The notes under the pieces are model-generated. The model searched no databases. It had not been told where the DNA came from and worked only from the letters and a program-made list of their open reading frames with translations. The position numbers and the translations under genes were made by a program. Below are positions 25,043 through 34,663 of a DNA stretch of 64,000 nt, one piece after another. The stretch lies in contig CAYHEC010000017.1 of assembly GCA_964355675.1 (NCBI GenBank), positions 1 through 64,000 on the forward strand, given 5' to 3'. This DNA is from CAMBDS01 sp964355675 (GTDB lineage Bacteria; Electryoneota; AABM5-125-24; Hatepunaeales; Hatepunaeaceae). Every line of letters begins with the position of its first letter. The stretch's first letter is position 1.

Positions 25043-26485
25043 TTAGGATTTATAGCAGATGTCGAGCGTCCGTGCCGCGGCCGCTTCATTGAAACGCGAA
25101 ACTGGCGTTGTGATCGGAGCTTCGTGGAGCATTTCAGGATTCTCACGAGATTCACGATCAATCTGTAGCATGACGTCACAAAACGAGTCGAGTGTCTCAA
25201 TCGTTTCTGTCTCGGTTGGTTCGATCATCAGTGCTTCATGTATAATATGGGGAAAGTTGATCGTAGGAGCATGAAATCCAAAGTCGAGAAGCCTTTTGGC
25301 GATATCGACAGCTTTAATGCCACGTTCGACCTGATTGTCAGCCGAAAATACGACTTCGTGCGTACAGAATTGGTCGAATGGAAGTCGATACGCGCCCTTG
25401 AGCCGAGCCAGCAGGTAGTTGGCGTTGAGTATCGCCGTTTCTGTCATGTTCTTAAGACCATCTGATCCAAGAGATTTCATGTATGCCAAAGCCCGAATGA
25501 ACATCCCATAATTGCCGTACCAGCCATGCATCCTTCCTACCGAGTTGGGTCGATTGTAATCCCAGTCTAATGATCCGTCTGGCAATTCTTTGATACGGGG
25601 CACGGGCAGGAACTGTTCGAGATCACTGCGAACGGCGACAGGGCCAGAACCGGGACCGCCACCGCCGTGAGGCGTGGAAAATGTTTTGTGAAGGTTGATA
25701 TGAAGGATGTCGAATCCCATTTCGCCAGGCTTGGCAAGACCGACAAGGCTGTTAAGGTTTGCGCCATCCATATAGAGCAGAGCCCCAGCGTCATGGACTG
25801 CTTTGGCCACAAGGTCGATCTCATCTTCGAAGACGCCTGCGGTATTGGGATTGGTAACCATTAGGGCGGCGACGTCAGGTCCCAGCGCTTCTTTCAAGGT
25901 TTCGACATTAATTCTGCCACGGCTGTTCGAGGGAATCGAAACGACTTCATAACCTGCCATAGCAATCGATGCCGGGTTTGTTCCGTGCGCTGAGTCCGGG
26001 ATGATAACTTTAGTACGCAGGTCATTGCGTGACTTGTGATAGTTTCGGACAATAAAAATACCGGTCAACTCACCATGCGATCCAGCCGCTGGTTGGAGCG
26101 TAACGGCTCCGAGCCCCGAAATTTCCATCAGCCAATATTCCAGCTCCTTCATGAGCCTCAAGGCTCCCTGAACCGTTGATACGGGTTGGGATGGATGAAG
26201 TCCGGCAAGTCCGGGGAGCGAAGCGAGGTTTTCGTTGACTTTCGGATTGTACTTCATCGTGCACGAGCCGAGAGGATAAAAACCTTTATCGACGTGGTGA
26301 TTTAGTACCGATAGGTTTATGAAATGCCGAATGACCTCCGGTTCGGCAACCTGAGGAAGCGGTAGATCATTGCGAAGAAGATCGGGCGAAGGTCCGGGGA
26401 TGTCGTCCGGGACATCTGAGACAGGCATATAGCCGCAACGAATCGAGGGGCGACTTAGTTCAAAAATCAAAGGCGGTAGCGCCAA
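25043..26485 (-). CDS. gcvPB: glycine dehydrogenase (decarboxylating), subunit 2
   Basis: Encodes 480 aa, the beta half of the split P-protein of the glycine cleavage system, a PLP enzyme that decarboxylates glycine. Seen are PLIFELSRP at the N-terminus, FYPLGSCTMKYNPK, the PLP lysine in HKTFSTPHGGGGPG, and HEALMIEPTETE. The TTG at 26485 is chosen as start because GGAG stands six bases before it; the frame runs on upstream but there it only reads through a palindromic repeat (26519-26548). No gcvPA, gcvH or gcvT is present in the window. Confidence 0.93.
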   Translation of the reverse strand: MALPPLIFELSRPSIRCGYMPVSDVPDDIPGPSPDLLRNDLPLPQVAEPEVIRHFINLSVLNHHVDKGFYPLGSCTMKYNPKVNENLASLPGLAGLHPSQPVSTVQGALRLMKELEYWLMEISGLGAVTLQPAAGSHGELTGIFIVRNYHKSRNDLRTKVIIPDSAHGTNPASIAMAGYEVVSIPSNSRGRINVETLKEALGPDVAALMVTNPNTAGVFEDEIDLVAKAVHDAGALLYMDGANLNSLVGLAKPGEMGFDILHINLHKTFSTPHGGGGPGSGPVAVRSDLEQFLPVPRIKELPDGSLDWDYNRPNSVGRMHGWYGNYGMFIRALAYMKSLGSDGLKNMTETAILNANYLLARLKGAYRLPFDQFCTHEVVFSADNQVERGIKAVDIAKRLLDFGFHAPTINFPHIIHEALMIEPTETETIETLDSFCDVMLQIDRESRENPEMLHEAPITTPVSRFNEAAAARTLDICYKS

Positions 26486-26518
26486 GAGAGACTCCAAAGA
26501 ATATGTTAATTGCTGGTG

Positions 26519-26548
26519 CTTGGAGGGCGGGATTAATCCCGCCCTCCA
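26519..26548. repeat. palindrome, GGAGGGCGGGATTAATCCCGCCCTCC family
   Basis: Perfect palindrome CTTGGAGGGCGGGATT / AATCCCGCCCTCCA, 34 bases upstream of the gcvPB start. It extends the open frame of gcvPB without being part of the protein. Confidence 0.9.
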
Positions 26549-26587
26549 GAACGATATAATAGATTGGGTGATTATGGGATTGAACAC

Positions 26588-26712
26588 TAAATAGTGCCCG
26601 ATGAAAACTCTCAAAGAGCCCAGGCAGACGCCCTCGTCTGCCTATTTACGGTACTTAATCTAACGGCGGACAAGGGCGTCCGCATGTACTTGGAAGGACT
26701 CTTCAGCAGACC
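26588..26712. repeat. palindromic element related to the MITE-like family
   Basis: Contains AGGCAGACGCCCTCGTCTGCC and GCGGACAAGGGCGTCCGC as inner units, with diverged ends (ACTCTCAAAGAGCC at one side, GGACTCTTCAGCAGACC at the other). It lies directly against the stop codon of the gene ending at 26713. Same overall layout as the elements at 15887-16005 and 62532-62665. Confidence 0.75.
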
Positions 26713-27663
26713 TTACTTCTCTCCGACCATCATGATCGAAAGTGCGAACGAATGGAGTATGTTTTCCGGGTTCTCACTCCGACTGGTAAGAATGATTGGA
26801 AATGGAGCTCCCACGACCACCGAGGCGGATTGTGCGCCGCAAAGAGTAATCAGCGATTTGAACAGCAGGTTGCCCACTTGAATCGAATCCATCACCAATA
26901 CATCTGCTACACCGGCGACAGCGCTATTCATTTTCTTCTTTTTGACGGCCGCCGGTGAAAGGCTCAGATCAAGTGATAACGGACCATCGACCGAGACTCC
27001 TTTGGGGAACTGCCCTCGTTCGCTCATCTTGGCGATAACGGCTTCTTCCAGTGATACCGGCATACCGGGCGTTACAGTCTCGACTGCGGCAAGAAGAGAT
27101 ATTTTGGGTTCAGTCACACCAAGGAATTTCACAAATTCGGTAGCGTTCTGGATAAGTTTCAATCGTCCCGGCAGGTCGAGATCAACAGAAAGAGCGCAGT
27201 CGGTCAGAAGTACCAGTCGGTCAATTCCCTTAAGTTGTGTTACGACGATATTTGTCCAAAGTTCGCCAGAATCTCGCAGGCTGAGGTCACGCTCAAAAAG
27301 TGTGGCAAAAAAATCTCTTGCCAGCAATCTTCCACGCATCAGAACATCTGCCTCGTGATTCATTACCATCTTAGCCGCCAGACGCGTCGCGTCACGAGGG
27401 TCGCGTTCTTCGATAATGTCCCATCCGACAACAGATTCACCAGCTATTTCCAACTCATATCGCATGTGTCGAGAACGACCGATGAGTATTGGCGAAACCA
27501 GTCCCATCGCCTTGGCAAGAGCCAACCCTTTTATTGAAAGGACATCCTCCCCGACGGCAAGTGCAACTTTGTATGGTCCACACCGATTGGCGAGTCTATG
27601 GGCATTTTCACGAATATCGTCGAATGATCTCTGAGGTTTATCAACTTTGTATTTGAAACGCAT
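26713..27663 (-). CDS. phosphate acetyl/butyryltransferase family protein
   Basis: Encodes 316 aa. The fold signature of the Pta/Ptb family is visible: KVALAVGEDVLSIKGLALAKAMGLVSPILIGR, ADVLMRGRL, and a C-terminal QVGNLLFKSLITLCGAQSASVVVGAPFPIILTSRS. These enzymes move acyl groups between CoA and phosphate. It is clearly paralogous to the gene just upstream (3-base gap) but more diverged: the second motif of the neighbour, VIKPNFEQK, reads SVDLDLPGR here. Activity towards butyryl- or acetyl-CoA cannot be decided; it may be inactive or a partner subunit. Confidence 0.8.
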   Translation of the reverse strand: MRFKYKVDKPQRSFDDIRENAHRLANRCGPYKVALAVGEDVLSIKGLALAKAMGLVSPILIGRSRHMRYELEIAGESVVGWDIIEERDPRDATRLAAKMVMNHEADVLMRGRLLARDFFATLFERDLSLRDSGELWTNIVVTQLKGIDRLVLLTDCALSVDLDLPGRLKLIQNATEFVKFLGVTEPKISLLAAVETVTPGMPVSLEEAVIAKMSERGQFPKGVSVDGPLSLDLSLSPAAVKKKKMNSAVAGVADVLVMDSIQVGNLLFKSLITLCGAQSASVVVGAPFPIILTSRSENPENILHSFALSIMMVGEK

Positions 27664-27666
27664 GAC

Positions 27667-28617
27667 TTACCGCTCCTTCAGGAAATGCGCAAGAACGACA
27701 GCCAGTGCGATTGAAGCGAGCTTGTTGAAAGCGTTATCGGCACGCGAAACGAGGCTGATTGGCGCTCCGGCTCCGACGATAACTCCCGCAAATGATGCAC
27801 CACCGAAAAGAACCAACGATTTTGCCATCACGTTGGCTTCTTCGATGGATCCGGCAACGACTATGTCAGCCTGCCCTGCCACTTCGCTCTTCAACTTCTG
27901 GTACTCGACTGCTTCAGGCCGAATGGCAGTATCGAAACCCATCGGGCCGTCGATGTGACAGTGTTTGATCTGACCTCGCTGAGCCATTTTTGAAAGAGCC
28001 GCCGCCTCGAACGTGTCCTTGAACGCTTCGACGATATAATCGATGGTGCTGAGGACTGCTACGCGGGGTACTTCTACGCCAAGCGCCCTAAGGACGAGCA
28101 CGCTGTTGCGGATCATCTCGATCTTTTGCTCGAAATTGGGTTTTATAACCATTCCGCCATCGGTTACCCCTAACAATTTTGGATATCGTTCCGGTGAGAG
28201 TATTGCAGTATGCGAGAGAAGACCTCGCCGACGAAGTCCGTATTGCTGTTTAAGGACGCACTTCAATAATTTGCCGGTAGGAAGAATTCCTTTCATTATA
28301 ATATGTGCTTCTCCTGCTCCGACAGCTTGAGCTGTCAGATCGGCAGATTCGTCGTCGCTTTCGGTACCAACGACTCGAAAGTCAGCAGGGTTTCCGCCAT
28401 GAGCTTCGATGAGCGAGTTTATCTTGTTGGCGTCTCCGAAAAGAACACCCATGGCAATCCCTTCGGCTTGAGATCTGACGACTGCTTCTACGGCGGCATC
28501 GTCATGCGCCGCCGCAACGGCAACTTTGTGAGGCTCTCCTTCGCTCGAAATTTCCCGCGCCCTTCTGATGATATCCTCCATACTGGTGAGGAGCGGAATT
28601 TTTGGTCTTTGGGTCAT
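27667..28617 (-). CDS. phosphate butyryltransferase-like enzyme
   Basis: Encodes 316 aa from ATG 28617 (TQRPKIPLLTSMEDII). Family lines are KVAVAAAHDDAAVEAVVRSQAEGIAMGVLFGD, HIIMKGILPTGKLLKCVL, LLGVTDGGMVIKPNFEQKIEMIRN, and DIVVAGSIEEANVMAKSLVLFGGASFAGVIVGAGAPISLVSRAD, very like Ptb of butyrate kinase pathways. No butyrate kinase gene is in the window. It is followed without real gap by a second, diverged family member of the same length. Confidence 0.88.
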   Translation of the reverse strand: MTQRPKIPLLTSMEDIIRRAREISSEGEPHKVAVAAAHDDAAVEAVVRSQAEGIAMGVLFGDANKINSLIEAHGGNPADFRVVGTESDDESADLTAQAVGAGEAHIIMKGILPTGKLLKCVLKQQYGLRRRGLLSHTAILSPERYPKLLGVTDGGMVIKPNFEQKIEMIRNSVLVLRALGVEVPRVAVLSTIDYIVEAFKDTFEAAALSKMAQRGQIKHCHIDGPMGFDTAIRPEAVEYQKLKSEVAGQADIVVAGSIEEANVMAKSLVLFGGASFAGVIVGAGAPISLVSRADNAFNKLASIALAVVLAHFLKER

Positions 28618-28671
28618 ATTTGGTTGAATAATTTGATGAAAGCATATCCGCACATGTGCGAAATTACACAA

Positions 28672-29021
28672 ATATAACGAGAATTAGTGAACATTGACAA
28701 TCCTCGAGTGACAAGAGCGCGGCAGTCGGTAAAGATTCTCGTTTTGAGCCGAGACGTAGAACAAAGAAAAGAGAGTTGTGTAGTAGTGCCGATTTAAATC
28801 GGCGCTACCGGGAAAGAAATCAGATAGTAGGGTGGATTTAAATCCGCCCTACTATCAACAAATTTTTTTCACTATACCACAACTCCGCAGTGAACTCATG
28901 CGTTTGTTCCTAACAGATCGTCAGACGCTTGTAATTGATGATTGCAGGGATTATTTTCTAAAATGATTCAATACGGACTCCTAACATTCATTAAGGCAGA
29001 CTTGACAGGGCTAATAATTTT
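28672..29021. other. intergenic region between divergent genes
   Basis: About 350 bases without a gene, between divergent transcription units. It holds two palindromes of related type (28783-28808 and 28823-28856). I see no clear promoter hexamers; the upstream signals of the gene at 29022 are not identified. Confidence 0.6.
28783..28856. repeat. two palindromes of the GTAGGGCGGATTTAAATCCGCCCTAC family
   Basis: First unit GTAGTGCCGATTT / AAATCGGCGCTAC at 28783-28808, second unit GATAGTAGGGTGGATTT / AAATCCGCCCTACTATC at 28823-28856. A related copy is at 36449-36473. Confidence 0.88.
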
Positions 29022-31409
29022 ATGAACACGAAAAGGGCTACTGCGGGGATTTTTCTTCTTAGCGCATCTCTGCTGACTTTCGAATTGACTCTGATTAGAG
29101 TTTATTCAGCTACACTATTTTACCACTTTGCCTTCATGGCGATCTCGGTTGCAATGCTTGGCCTTTCAGCCGCGGCGCTGACCGTACATCGGCTTCCGCA
29201 CAAGTTCCGTGCCGAAGACCTCCCGCGTTGGGGTTCGTTCTGGAGCGCCTGCTACGCAGTCTCTTTGATCGTGATACTCGAGATCACTTTCAGGATACCT
29301 GTCAATGCTTACCTGCCACCTGATGCGATTGCTGACAAGCTGGCGATCATCTACATACTGAGTGCGATACCGTTCTACTTTGCGGGATTGGTTTTCAGTG
29401 GATTATTTGCCGCCTTCACCAGTTATATTGGGAAACTTTATGCTTGGGATCTTATTGGCGCCGGTCTGGGTGCGGTGTTGATCATTCCTTTACTCAACTG
29501 GTCCGGGGGGGAGTCTGGCCCTTTTATCATTTCGGCGGCTGGTTTCGGTGCGGCGGCGATTTTTGGCTTGAGGAAACGCCAAAATCTCTTTATTGGACTT
29601 ACCGTCGCGGCACTGATCTTAGCCTTAACCAATCATTCCTTCAACTGGCTGATGGTTAAATATAGCAAGGGGGCGCGGCTTGACCAGTTAGATATCAGGT
29701 ACAACCGTTGGAACTCGATTTCTCGTATAATGGCGATTCCTTTCAGACCGGGTACTGACGCCGCCTACACCTGGTGTCCTTCGCCCAATTACCCGCTTCC
29801 GATCATGCCTCATTTAAGTTTATTGATCGATGATGGCGCCGCGACGCCGGTTTTGCCATTCGATGGCAGGAATCTCGAGCCGATCAATTACCTGAAGAAC
29901 GACTTGACGTCGCTGTCACATCGATTGCATGGCAACGGCACTACTATGGTAATTGGCTGTGGAGGCGGGCGGGATGTTCTTACCGGACTTCTCTTTAATG
30001 CAGAAAGAGTCGATGCGGTCGATATAAATCCGTTGATGTTCGATGCAATGAATGGAAAACTTGCCGATTTCAATGGACATCTCTACACTCATCCCAAAGT
30101 GAGAGGCATCGTGTCGGAGGGGCGTGCATTTGCGCGAAGAAATCCCGGCAAGTATGATTTACTGCAAGTTGCGATGATCGATACCTGGGCGGCAACGACA
30201 GCGGGTGCATACAGCCTTTCAGAAAACAGTCTTTATACAGTTGAGGCTTTCGAGAATTACATCCGGGCATTGAAGCCCGGAGGAATATTCAGTTTTACCA
30301 GATTCTATTTTGAGCCTCCACAACAGGCATTGAGGCTCATCTCTCTTTATCTTGAAGCCGCCAAACGGATGGGGATTTCGGAACCGGACAAGTGTATTCT
30401 GGTTGCCTATTATGAAAGCCTCGCCACAATTATCTTTAAAGCCGAGCCTTTTACCGCGCAGGAAATAGCAAAATTTAAGGGCGATGTTGCTGATCTCGGC
30501 TTCTACATCGTTTACACTCCAACCGATAGAGTAAACTCGTATTTTCGATCATTGATCGAATCGACAAACCGAGACGCATTTTACGCCCAGTATCCGTTTG
30601 ACCTCCGACCAAATACCGATGAGCGTCCATTCTTTTTCAATATGTTGAAAATGAAGGACTTCTTGCGTGTCTTTGAGATTCAGGAAGGGCAGAAATTTAA
30701 TTTCTATGCGACTTATACCTTACTTGTGTTGCTTGGACTTTCTATCGTTGCGGTCGTTGTCGTACTGATTCTGCCGCAAATGTTCTGGGGAGAGAAGTTA
30801 CTTCGCTTCCCAGGCCGCAAGGCTTTACTGCTATACTTTGTTGGATTGGGATTAGCGTATATTATGATTGAGACCGCGCTTTTGCAGAGATTTGTACTGC
30901 TCTTAGAGAACCCGACCGTTTCTGCCAGTGCGGTGGTTGCCGGAATGTTGATCTCGAGTGGATTAGGGAGCTGGTTTTATGGGAGTCTTGCCGAAGAAGC
31001 GAAGCCGACCTGGTTGCGGAGAGCGTTTGTCGTAATTGGGATCGGGCTGATGTTCCATATAATATTGGGTTATCAAATAATTCACTTGATGTTTGGACTA
31101 CCTTTGCCGGTAAAAATCATCGCAACCGCTTTGCTTCTTTTGCCGCTTGGTTTCGCAATGGGAATGCCCCTTCCTGCCGGTTTGACTGCCGCCGGACTCA
31201 GGAGCGAGGGAACCGTTGCATGGTGTTGGGCCATCAACGGTGCGGCAAGCGTTGTCGCGTCGCCTTTGGCAGTGACTCTGGCGATGGCGAAGGGATTTAA
31301 TTCGGTATTGGTTGTCTCATTATTGATCTATGCGAGTTCGTATGGATTTTTATTCATCTGGAAGCGCGGTGAATCATCAGGACTGGAAGCTATGGGAAAG
31401 GATTGTTGA
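29022..31409 (+). CDS. membrane protein with spermidine-synthase-like domain
   Basis: Encodes 795 aa. About six membrane helices (residues ~5-215) come first, a Rossmann methyltransferase-fold domain of the spermidine synthase type second (~290-460, TMVIGCGGGRDVLTGL...VDAVDINPLMFDAM...YDLLQVAMIDTW), and six or more helices last (~560-780). Such fused proteins are common in deep-branching bacteria and are annotated as polyamine aminopropyltransferase-like, but the actual substrate is unknown. The ATG at 29022 lacks a strong ribosome site. No polyamine genes are adjacent. Confidence 0.85.
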   Translation: MNTKRATAGIFLLSASLLTFELTLIRVYSATLFYHFAFMAISVAMLGLSAAALTVHRLPHKFRAEDLPRWGSFWSACYAVSLIVILEITFRIPVNAYLPPDAIADKLAIIYILSAIPFYFAGLVFSGLFAAFTSYIGKLYAWDLIGAGLGAVLIIPLLNWSGGESGPFIISAAGFGAAAIFGLRKRQNLFIGLTVAALILALTNHSFNWLMVKYSKGARLDQLDIRYNRWNSISRIMAIPFRPGTDAAYTWCPSPNYPLPIMPHLSLLIDDGAATPVLPFDGRNLEPINYLKNDLTSLSHRLHGNGTTMVIGCGGGRDVLTGLLFNAERVDAVDINPLMFDAMNGKLADFNGHLYTHPKVRGIVSEGRAFARRNPGKYDLLQVAMIDTWAATTAGAYSLSENSLYTVEAFENYIRALKPGGIFSFTRFYFEPPQQALRLISLYLEAAKRMGISEPDKCILVAYYESLATIIFKAEPFTAQEIAKFKGDVADLGFYIVYTPTDRVNSYFRSLIESTNRDAFYAQYPFDLRPNTDERPFFFNMLKMKDFLRVFEIQEGQKFNFYATYTLLVLLGLSIVAVVVVLILPQMFWGEKLLRFPGRKALLLYFVGLGLAYIMIETALLQRFVLLLENPTVSASAVVAGMLISSGLGSWFYGSLAEEAKPTWLRRAFVVIGIGLMFHIILGYQIIHLMFGLPLPVKIIATALLLLPLGFAMGMPLPAGLTAAGLRSEGTVAWCWAINGAASVVASPLAVTLAMAKGFNSVLVVSLLIYASSYGFLFIWKRGESSGLEAMGKDC

Positions 31410-31558
31410 TCAGATGCAAAAAGCGTGTAGCACGCACAGCTTTGCTGGGCGGGTTCAGTCATTAATAATCAATACTATCCGCACGGATGAGCTCAGCGGA
31501 CTCACGCTACTATTCCAATCACAGCGGTATTTGAACGCCCGCTCGGAAAGGTAATATA

Positions 31559-33028
31559 ATGCTTCGAACATTGCGCAGTAAGATATTGACATCTTTAGCG
31601 CTTGCCTCTGTTGTCTCAATCGTCATTTCGACTCTCAGCATAAACTATCTCTTCATTCGTCAGGAAAAAAAATATATCGAACAACGTTTGAAGTTGGTCG
31701 CCGAGATGGCACATGCGACCTTACGCCACCAAATGATCCATTATCATCAGGGAGAACTTGGTGATATTATTAATCGAATTGCCGATCAACCTCCCATTGT
31801 CAGCATCAAAATCATGAATGCTGACGGAATAATCAAAATATCCAGCCTACCGGCAGAGAATAATGAGCCGTTTACAGAAAGCAAATTCCTAATACCGGAC
31901 AGCATTTTATCTCATTATAATCGAATTTTAAACGGACAGCGGGTTATTTCTTCGATTTCACCGATCTACCGCACACCCGACTGTGCATCATGCCATGCCG
32001 GACAAGAAAAGATCTTGGGCTATTTCGACGTCGATGTTACCGCAGAGGAAATCGATAGTGGCATAAGGAACGCTCAGACCTGGATGGTGGTATCTCTGAT
32101 CTTCATAGTCATTATATTCTTGGGGACGGCATTCGGTGTTCACTTTCGATTTGTAAAGACCCGAACTCATCAGCTTGCGGTTGGGATTTCTCAGCTTGCC
32201 GAAGGGAATTTCAACTATCGCATTGAATCAAACCAGCACGATGAGCTTGACGCTCTTGCTGTTCAAATTAACCGCCTCGGCGACCACCTGAACCAAATGA
32301 AACAAGAGCTTCAAAAATCGCACCGCTCAGAGCTTGAGAGAGCTGAGCGTATGGCTTCAGTGGGAGAACTTGCGGCATCGATAGCCCATGAAATCCGTAA
32401 TCCTGTAGCAGGTATCTCGAGCGCCATGCAAGTTCTTTCTTCCGAACTTCCGGAAGGTGATGAACGGGCGGTGATTTTCGATGAAATTGTTAATCAAACT
32501 CAACGAGTCAATCGTGCCGTGAACGATCTGCTCAGTTACGCAAGACCATCGACGCCAGAATTGGCGGTTGGATCGATAAATGATCCGTTGACAAGAGCCC
32601 TGACATTGATGGAGGCTCAGCAACATGCGGTAAAAGTTGTATTTATCAAGCAAATAGAACCGAATTTGCCTCCGGTGTTGTTGGATGTTGAGCAAATTAA
32701 ACAGGTGTTTGTCAATCTTGTTATGAACGCTTTGCAGGCGATGAACCACGGCGGAACACTCACGCTTAAGACCTTTTCTGAAAATGAGGAAGTCATTGTT
32801 GAAATATCTGATACAGGACCGGGTGTAGCAGAAAATGTTCTTCAAGACATATTTAAGCCTTTCTTTACCACCAAGCATCAGGGGACAGGCCTGGGGCTTT
32901 CCATCTGTCGTTCGATTATCGAGAGTCACTGCGGAAGAATTGAAGTCGATTCTGTTCGCGGTTCGGGAGCAACTTTTCGCATTAGATTACCCATTCACCG
33001 TTTAGAGGAGGCAAACGAACCAATTTGA
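31559..33028 (+). CDS. histidine kinase with periplasmic c-type heme motif
   Basis: Encodes 489 aa. Two membrane helices (~12-33 and ~175-195) frame a periplasmic sensor of ~140 residues that ends with one CASCH heme c site (Cys142-His146). HAMP (~196-250), dimerisation domain with phospho-His ~276 (ASIAHEIRNPVAG) and ATPase domain (NLVMNALQAM, DTGPGV, GTGLGLSICRSI) follow. A single covalent heme in the sensor suggests detection of redox state or a small ligand such as NO, CO or O2. The stop overlaps the regulator gene at 33025 (TTGA), so the two form a pair. Confidence 0.92.
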   Translation: MLRTLRSKILTSLALASVVSIVISTLSINYLFIRQEKKYIEQRLKLVAEMAHATLRHQMIHYHQGELGDIINRIADQPPIVSIKIMNADGIIKISSLPAENNEPFTESKFLIPDSILSHYNRILNGQRVISSISPIYRTPDCASCHAGQEKILGYFDVDVTAEEIDSGIRNAQTWMVVSLIFIVIIFLGTAFGVHFRFVKTRTHQLAVGISQLAEGNFNYRIESNQHDELDALAVQINRLGDHLNQMKQELQKSHRSELERAERMASVGELAASIAHEIRNPVAGISSAMQVLSSELPEGDERAVIFDEIVNQTQRVNRAVNDLLSYARPSTPELAVGSINDPLTRALTLMEAQQHAVKVVFIKQIEPNLPPVLLDVEQIKQVFVNLVMNALQAMNHGGTLTLKTFSENEEVIVEISDTGPGVAENVLQDIFKPFFTTKHQGTGLGLSICRSIIESHCGRIEVDSVRGSGATFRIRLPIHRLEEANEPI

Positions 33029-34416
33029 CAGGCGCAAAAATACTCATCGTAGATGATGAAAAGCTGATACGTTGGGCTTTGGAAAAAGGCCTGAAACAGA
33101 TCGGTTTTCAAGTTGAAACTGCCGCAACCGGTGAGGAGGGACTTCAAAAATATGAGTCCTTCCTGCCCGACGCAGTTATTCTCGACAATAAGCTTCCCGG
33201 CATACAGGGTTTGGAGATTCTCAACGAGTTGAAGAGTCGTGACGCCCGGCTGATTATACTCTTTATGACCGCCTTCGGTACTATCGAAACTGCCGTCGAA
33301 GCAATGAAGCGCGGAGCTTATGATTATATCAATAAACCGTTTGTCTTCGAAGAAATTAGGCAACTGCTTGAAAAAGCCCTCTATGTTCAGCGATTGGATA
33401 CTGAGGTCCAGACACTCAAGGCAGTGGTTCAGAAGCAGTTCGACACTGAGAATGTTATCTCACTTTCGCCAGCAATGCGCAATATACTGCAAATGGTGGA
33501 TAAAATCGCGCGAAGTGAGGCTCCTACAGTATTGCTGACCGGCGAATCGGGAACAGGCAAGGACTTAATGGCGAGAGTCATCCATGAACGAGGTCCCCGC
33601 CGTCAACGTCCATTCGTTACTATCAATTGTTCAGCGCTTCCCGAGTCTCTTCTTGAAAGTGAATTGTTTGGCTACGAGAAAGGCGCCTTTACCGACGCAA
33701 AGCAGATGAAACGCGGTCAATTCGAACTCGCGTCTGGCGGGACGATCTACCTCGACGAAATTGGGGAAATCGCACTCGGACTTCAGGTCAAGCTCCTGCA
33801 GGTAATAGAAAACCGCATGTTCCGCCGGGTCGGAGGCGTTAAGGACATCCTTGTCGATTCTCTGATCATTGCCGCGACCAATATCAATCTGGCAAGCGCT
33901 GTCGAAGCCGGGATGTTCCGCCGCGATCTGTACTATAGACTTAACTTGATTCCAATTGAATTGCCGCCGTTAAAGTCGCGGCGGGAAGACATTGTTCCCA
34001 TCGCTCTCTATTTTGTGCGGAAATTCAACGATGAGTTTCATCGACATTTCAAGGGTATTACTGATGAAGTGAAGAAGATTCTCACCGAATATGATTGGCC
34101 TGGAAACATTCGTGAATTACGCAACGTGGTCGAGCGAATTGTGATTCTCGAGAATGACGAAATGATCGAAGCCAACCATCTGCCCATCGAGTTGCGCCAA
34201 TATGCGGAGGTTTCCTTGGATCAATCCCATTTCCTTTCAACCCAAGAATTGGGCATTGAAATTCCAGTAGAAGGACTCTCAATGGAAGCTGTCGAAAGGG
34301 AATTAGTAGTGAAAGCGCTGAACAAAACTGCCCAAAATCAAACCAAGGCAGCCAAGATGCTCGACATCACGCGAGACTCGCTTCGCTATAAGATGAAAAA
34401 GTTCGGGTTGCTGTAG
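33025..34416 (+). CDS. sigma54-dependent response regulator (AtoC/NtrC type)
   Basis: Encodes 463 aa. Receiver with acidic DDE and phospho-Asp 54 (ILDNKLPG), AAA+ domain with Walker A GESGTGKD, loop GAFTDA (in place of GAFTGA, a change also seen in other members), TIYLDEIGEIA, and a Fis-type HTH (NQTKAAKMLDITRDSLRYKMKKFGLL). The TTG start lies in the stop of the heme-sensor kinase gene. A good sigma54 promoter lies 17 kb away before the cytochrome operon (51603), which makes that operon a candidate target; this link is inference. Confidence 0.93.
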   Translation: MTGAKILIVDDEKLIRWALEKGLKQIGFQVETAATGEEGLQKYESFLPDAVILDNKLPGIQGLEILNELKSRDARLIILFMTAFGTIETAVEAMKRGAYDYINKPFVFEEIRQLLEKALYVQRLDTEVQTLKAVVQKQFDTENVISLSPAMRNILQMVDKIARSEAPTVLLTGESGTGKDLMARVIHERGPRRQRPFVTINCSALPESLLESELFGYEKGAFTDAKQMKRGQFELASGGTIYLDEIGEIALGLQVKLLQVIENRMFRRVGGVKDILVDSLIIAATNINLASAVEAGMFRRDLYYRLNLIPIELPPLKSRREDIVPIALYFVRKFNDEFHRHFKGITDEVKKILTEYDWPGNIRELRNVVERIVILENDEMIEANHLPIELRQYAEVSLDQSHFLSTQELGIEIPVEGLSMEAVERELVVKALNKTAQNQTKAAKMLDITRDSLRYKMKKFGLL

Positions 34417-34424
34417 AACACCGT

Positions 34425-34663
34425 CTTGGAGGGCGGACTTCTCGCGTAGGATAAGCGTCCCGCTTGTCAAGAGCGGACTAAAAGAGTTCGTTGATTTATT
34501 CGTTCGAGTAGAGATTTGATCCTCTTGGAGGGGGGGCTTCAGCCCCCCCTAAAGGACGATCAAGCACAAACAAGGGCGGGCTGAAGCCCCCCCTCCAAGA
34601 GAATCTTGTCCGAATTGGCGTCTCAAGCGAATAAATCAACGAACTCTAAAAGTCCGCCCTCCA
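34425..34663. mobile_element. ~240-bp composite inverted-repeat element
   Basis: Ends TGGAGGGCGGACTT and AAGTCCGCCCTCCA are inverted. Within, two long inverted, diverged arms share AGAGTTCGTTGATTTATTCG, and the centre holds GGGGGGGCTTCAGCCCCCCC and GGGCGGGCTGAAGCCCCCC hairpins. One arm recurs at the window start (1-77). No coding sequence. The right end extends the open frame of the following gene. Confidence 0.8.

Noticed and set aside
26486..26614. N-terminal extension of gcvPB
   Set aside because: It reads through a perfect palindrome and has no similarity to GcvPB; TTG 26485 with GGAG six bases upstream is the better start.
28999..29028. TTGACA as promoter of the gene at 29022
   Set aside because: The -10 would fall within or after the start codon; no suitable hexamer is present at 16-18 bases.
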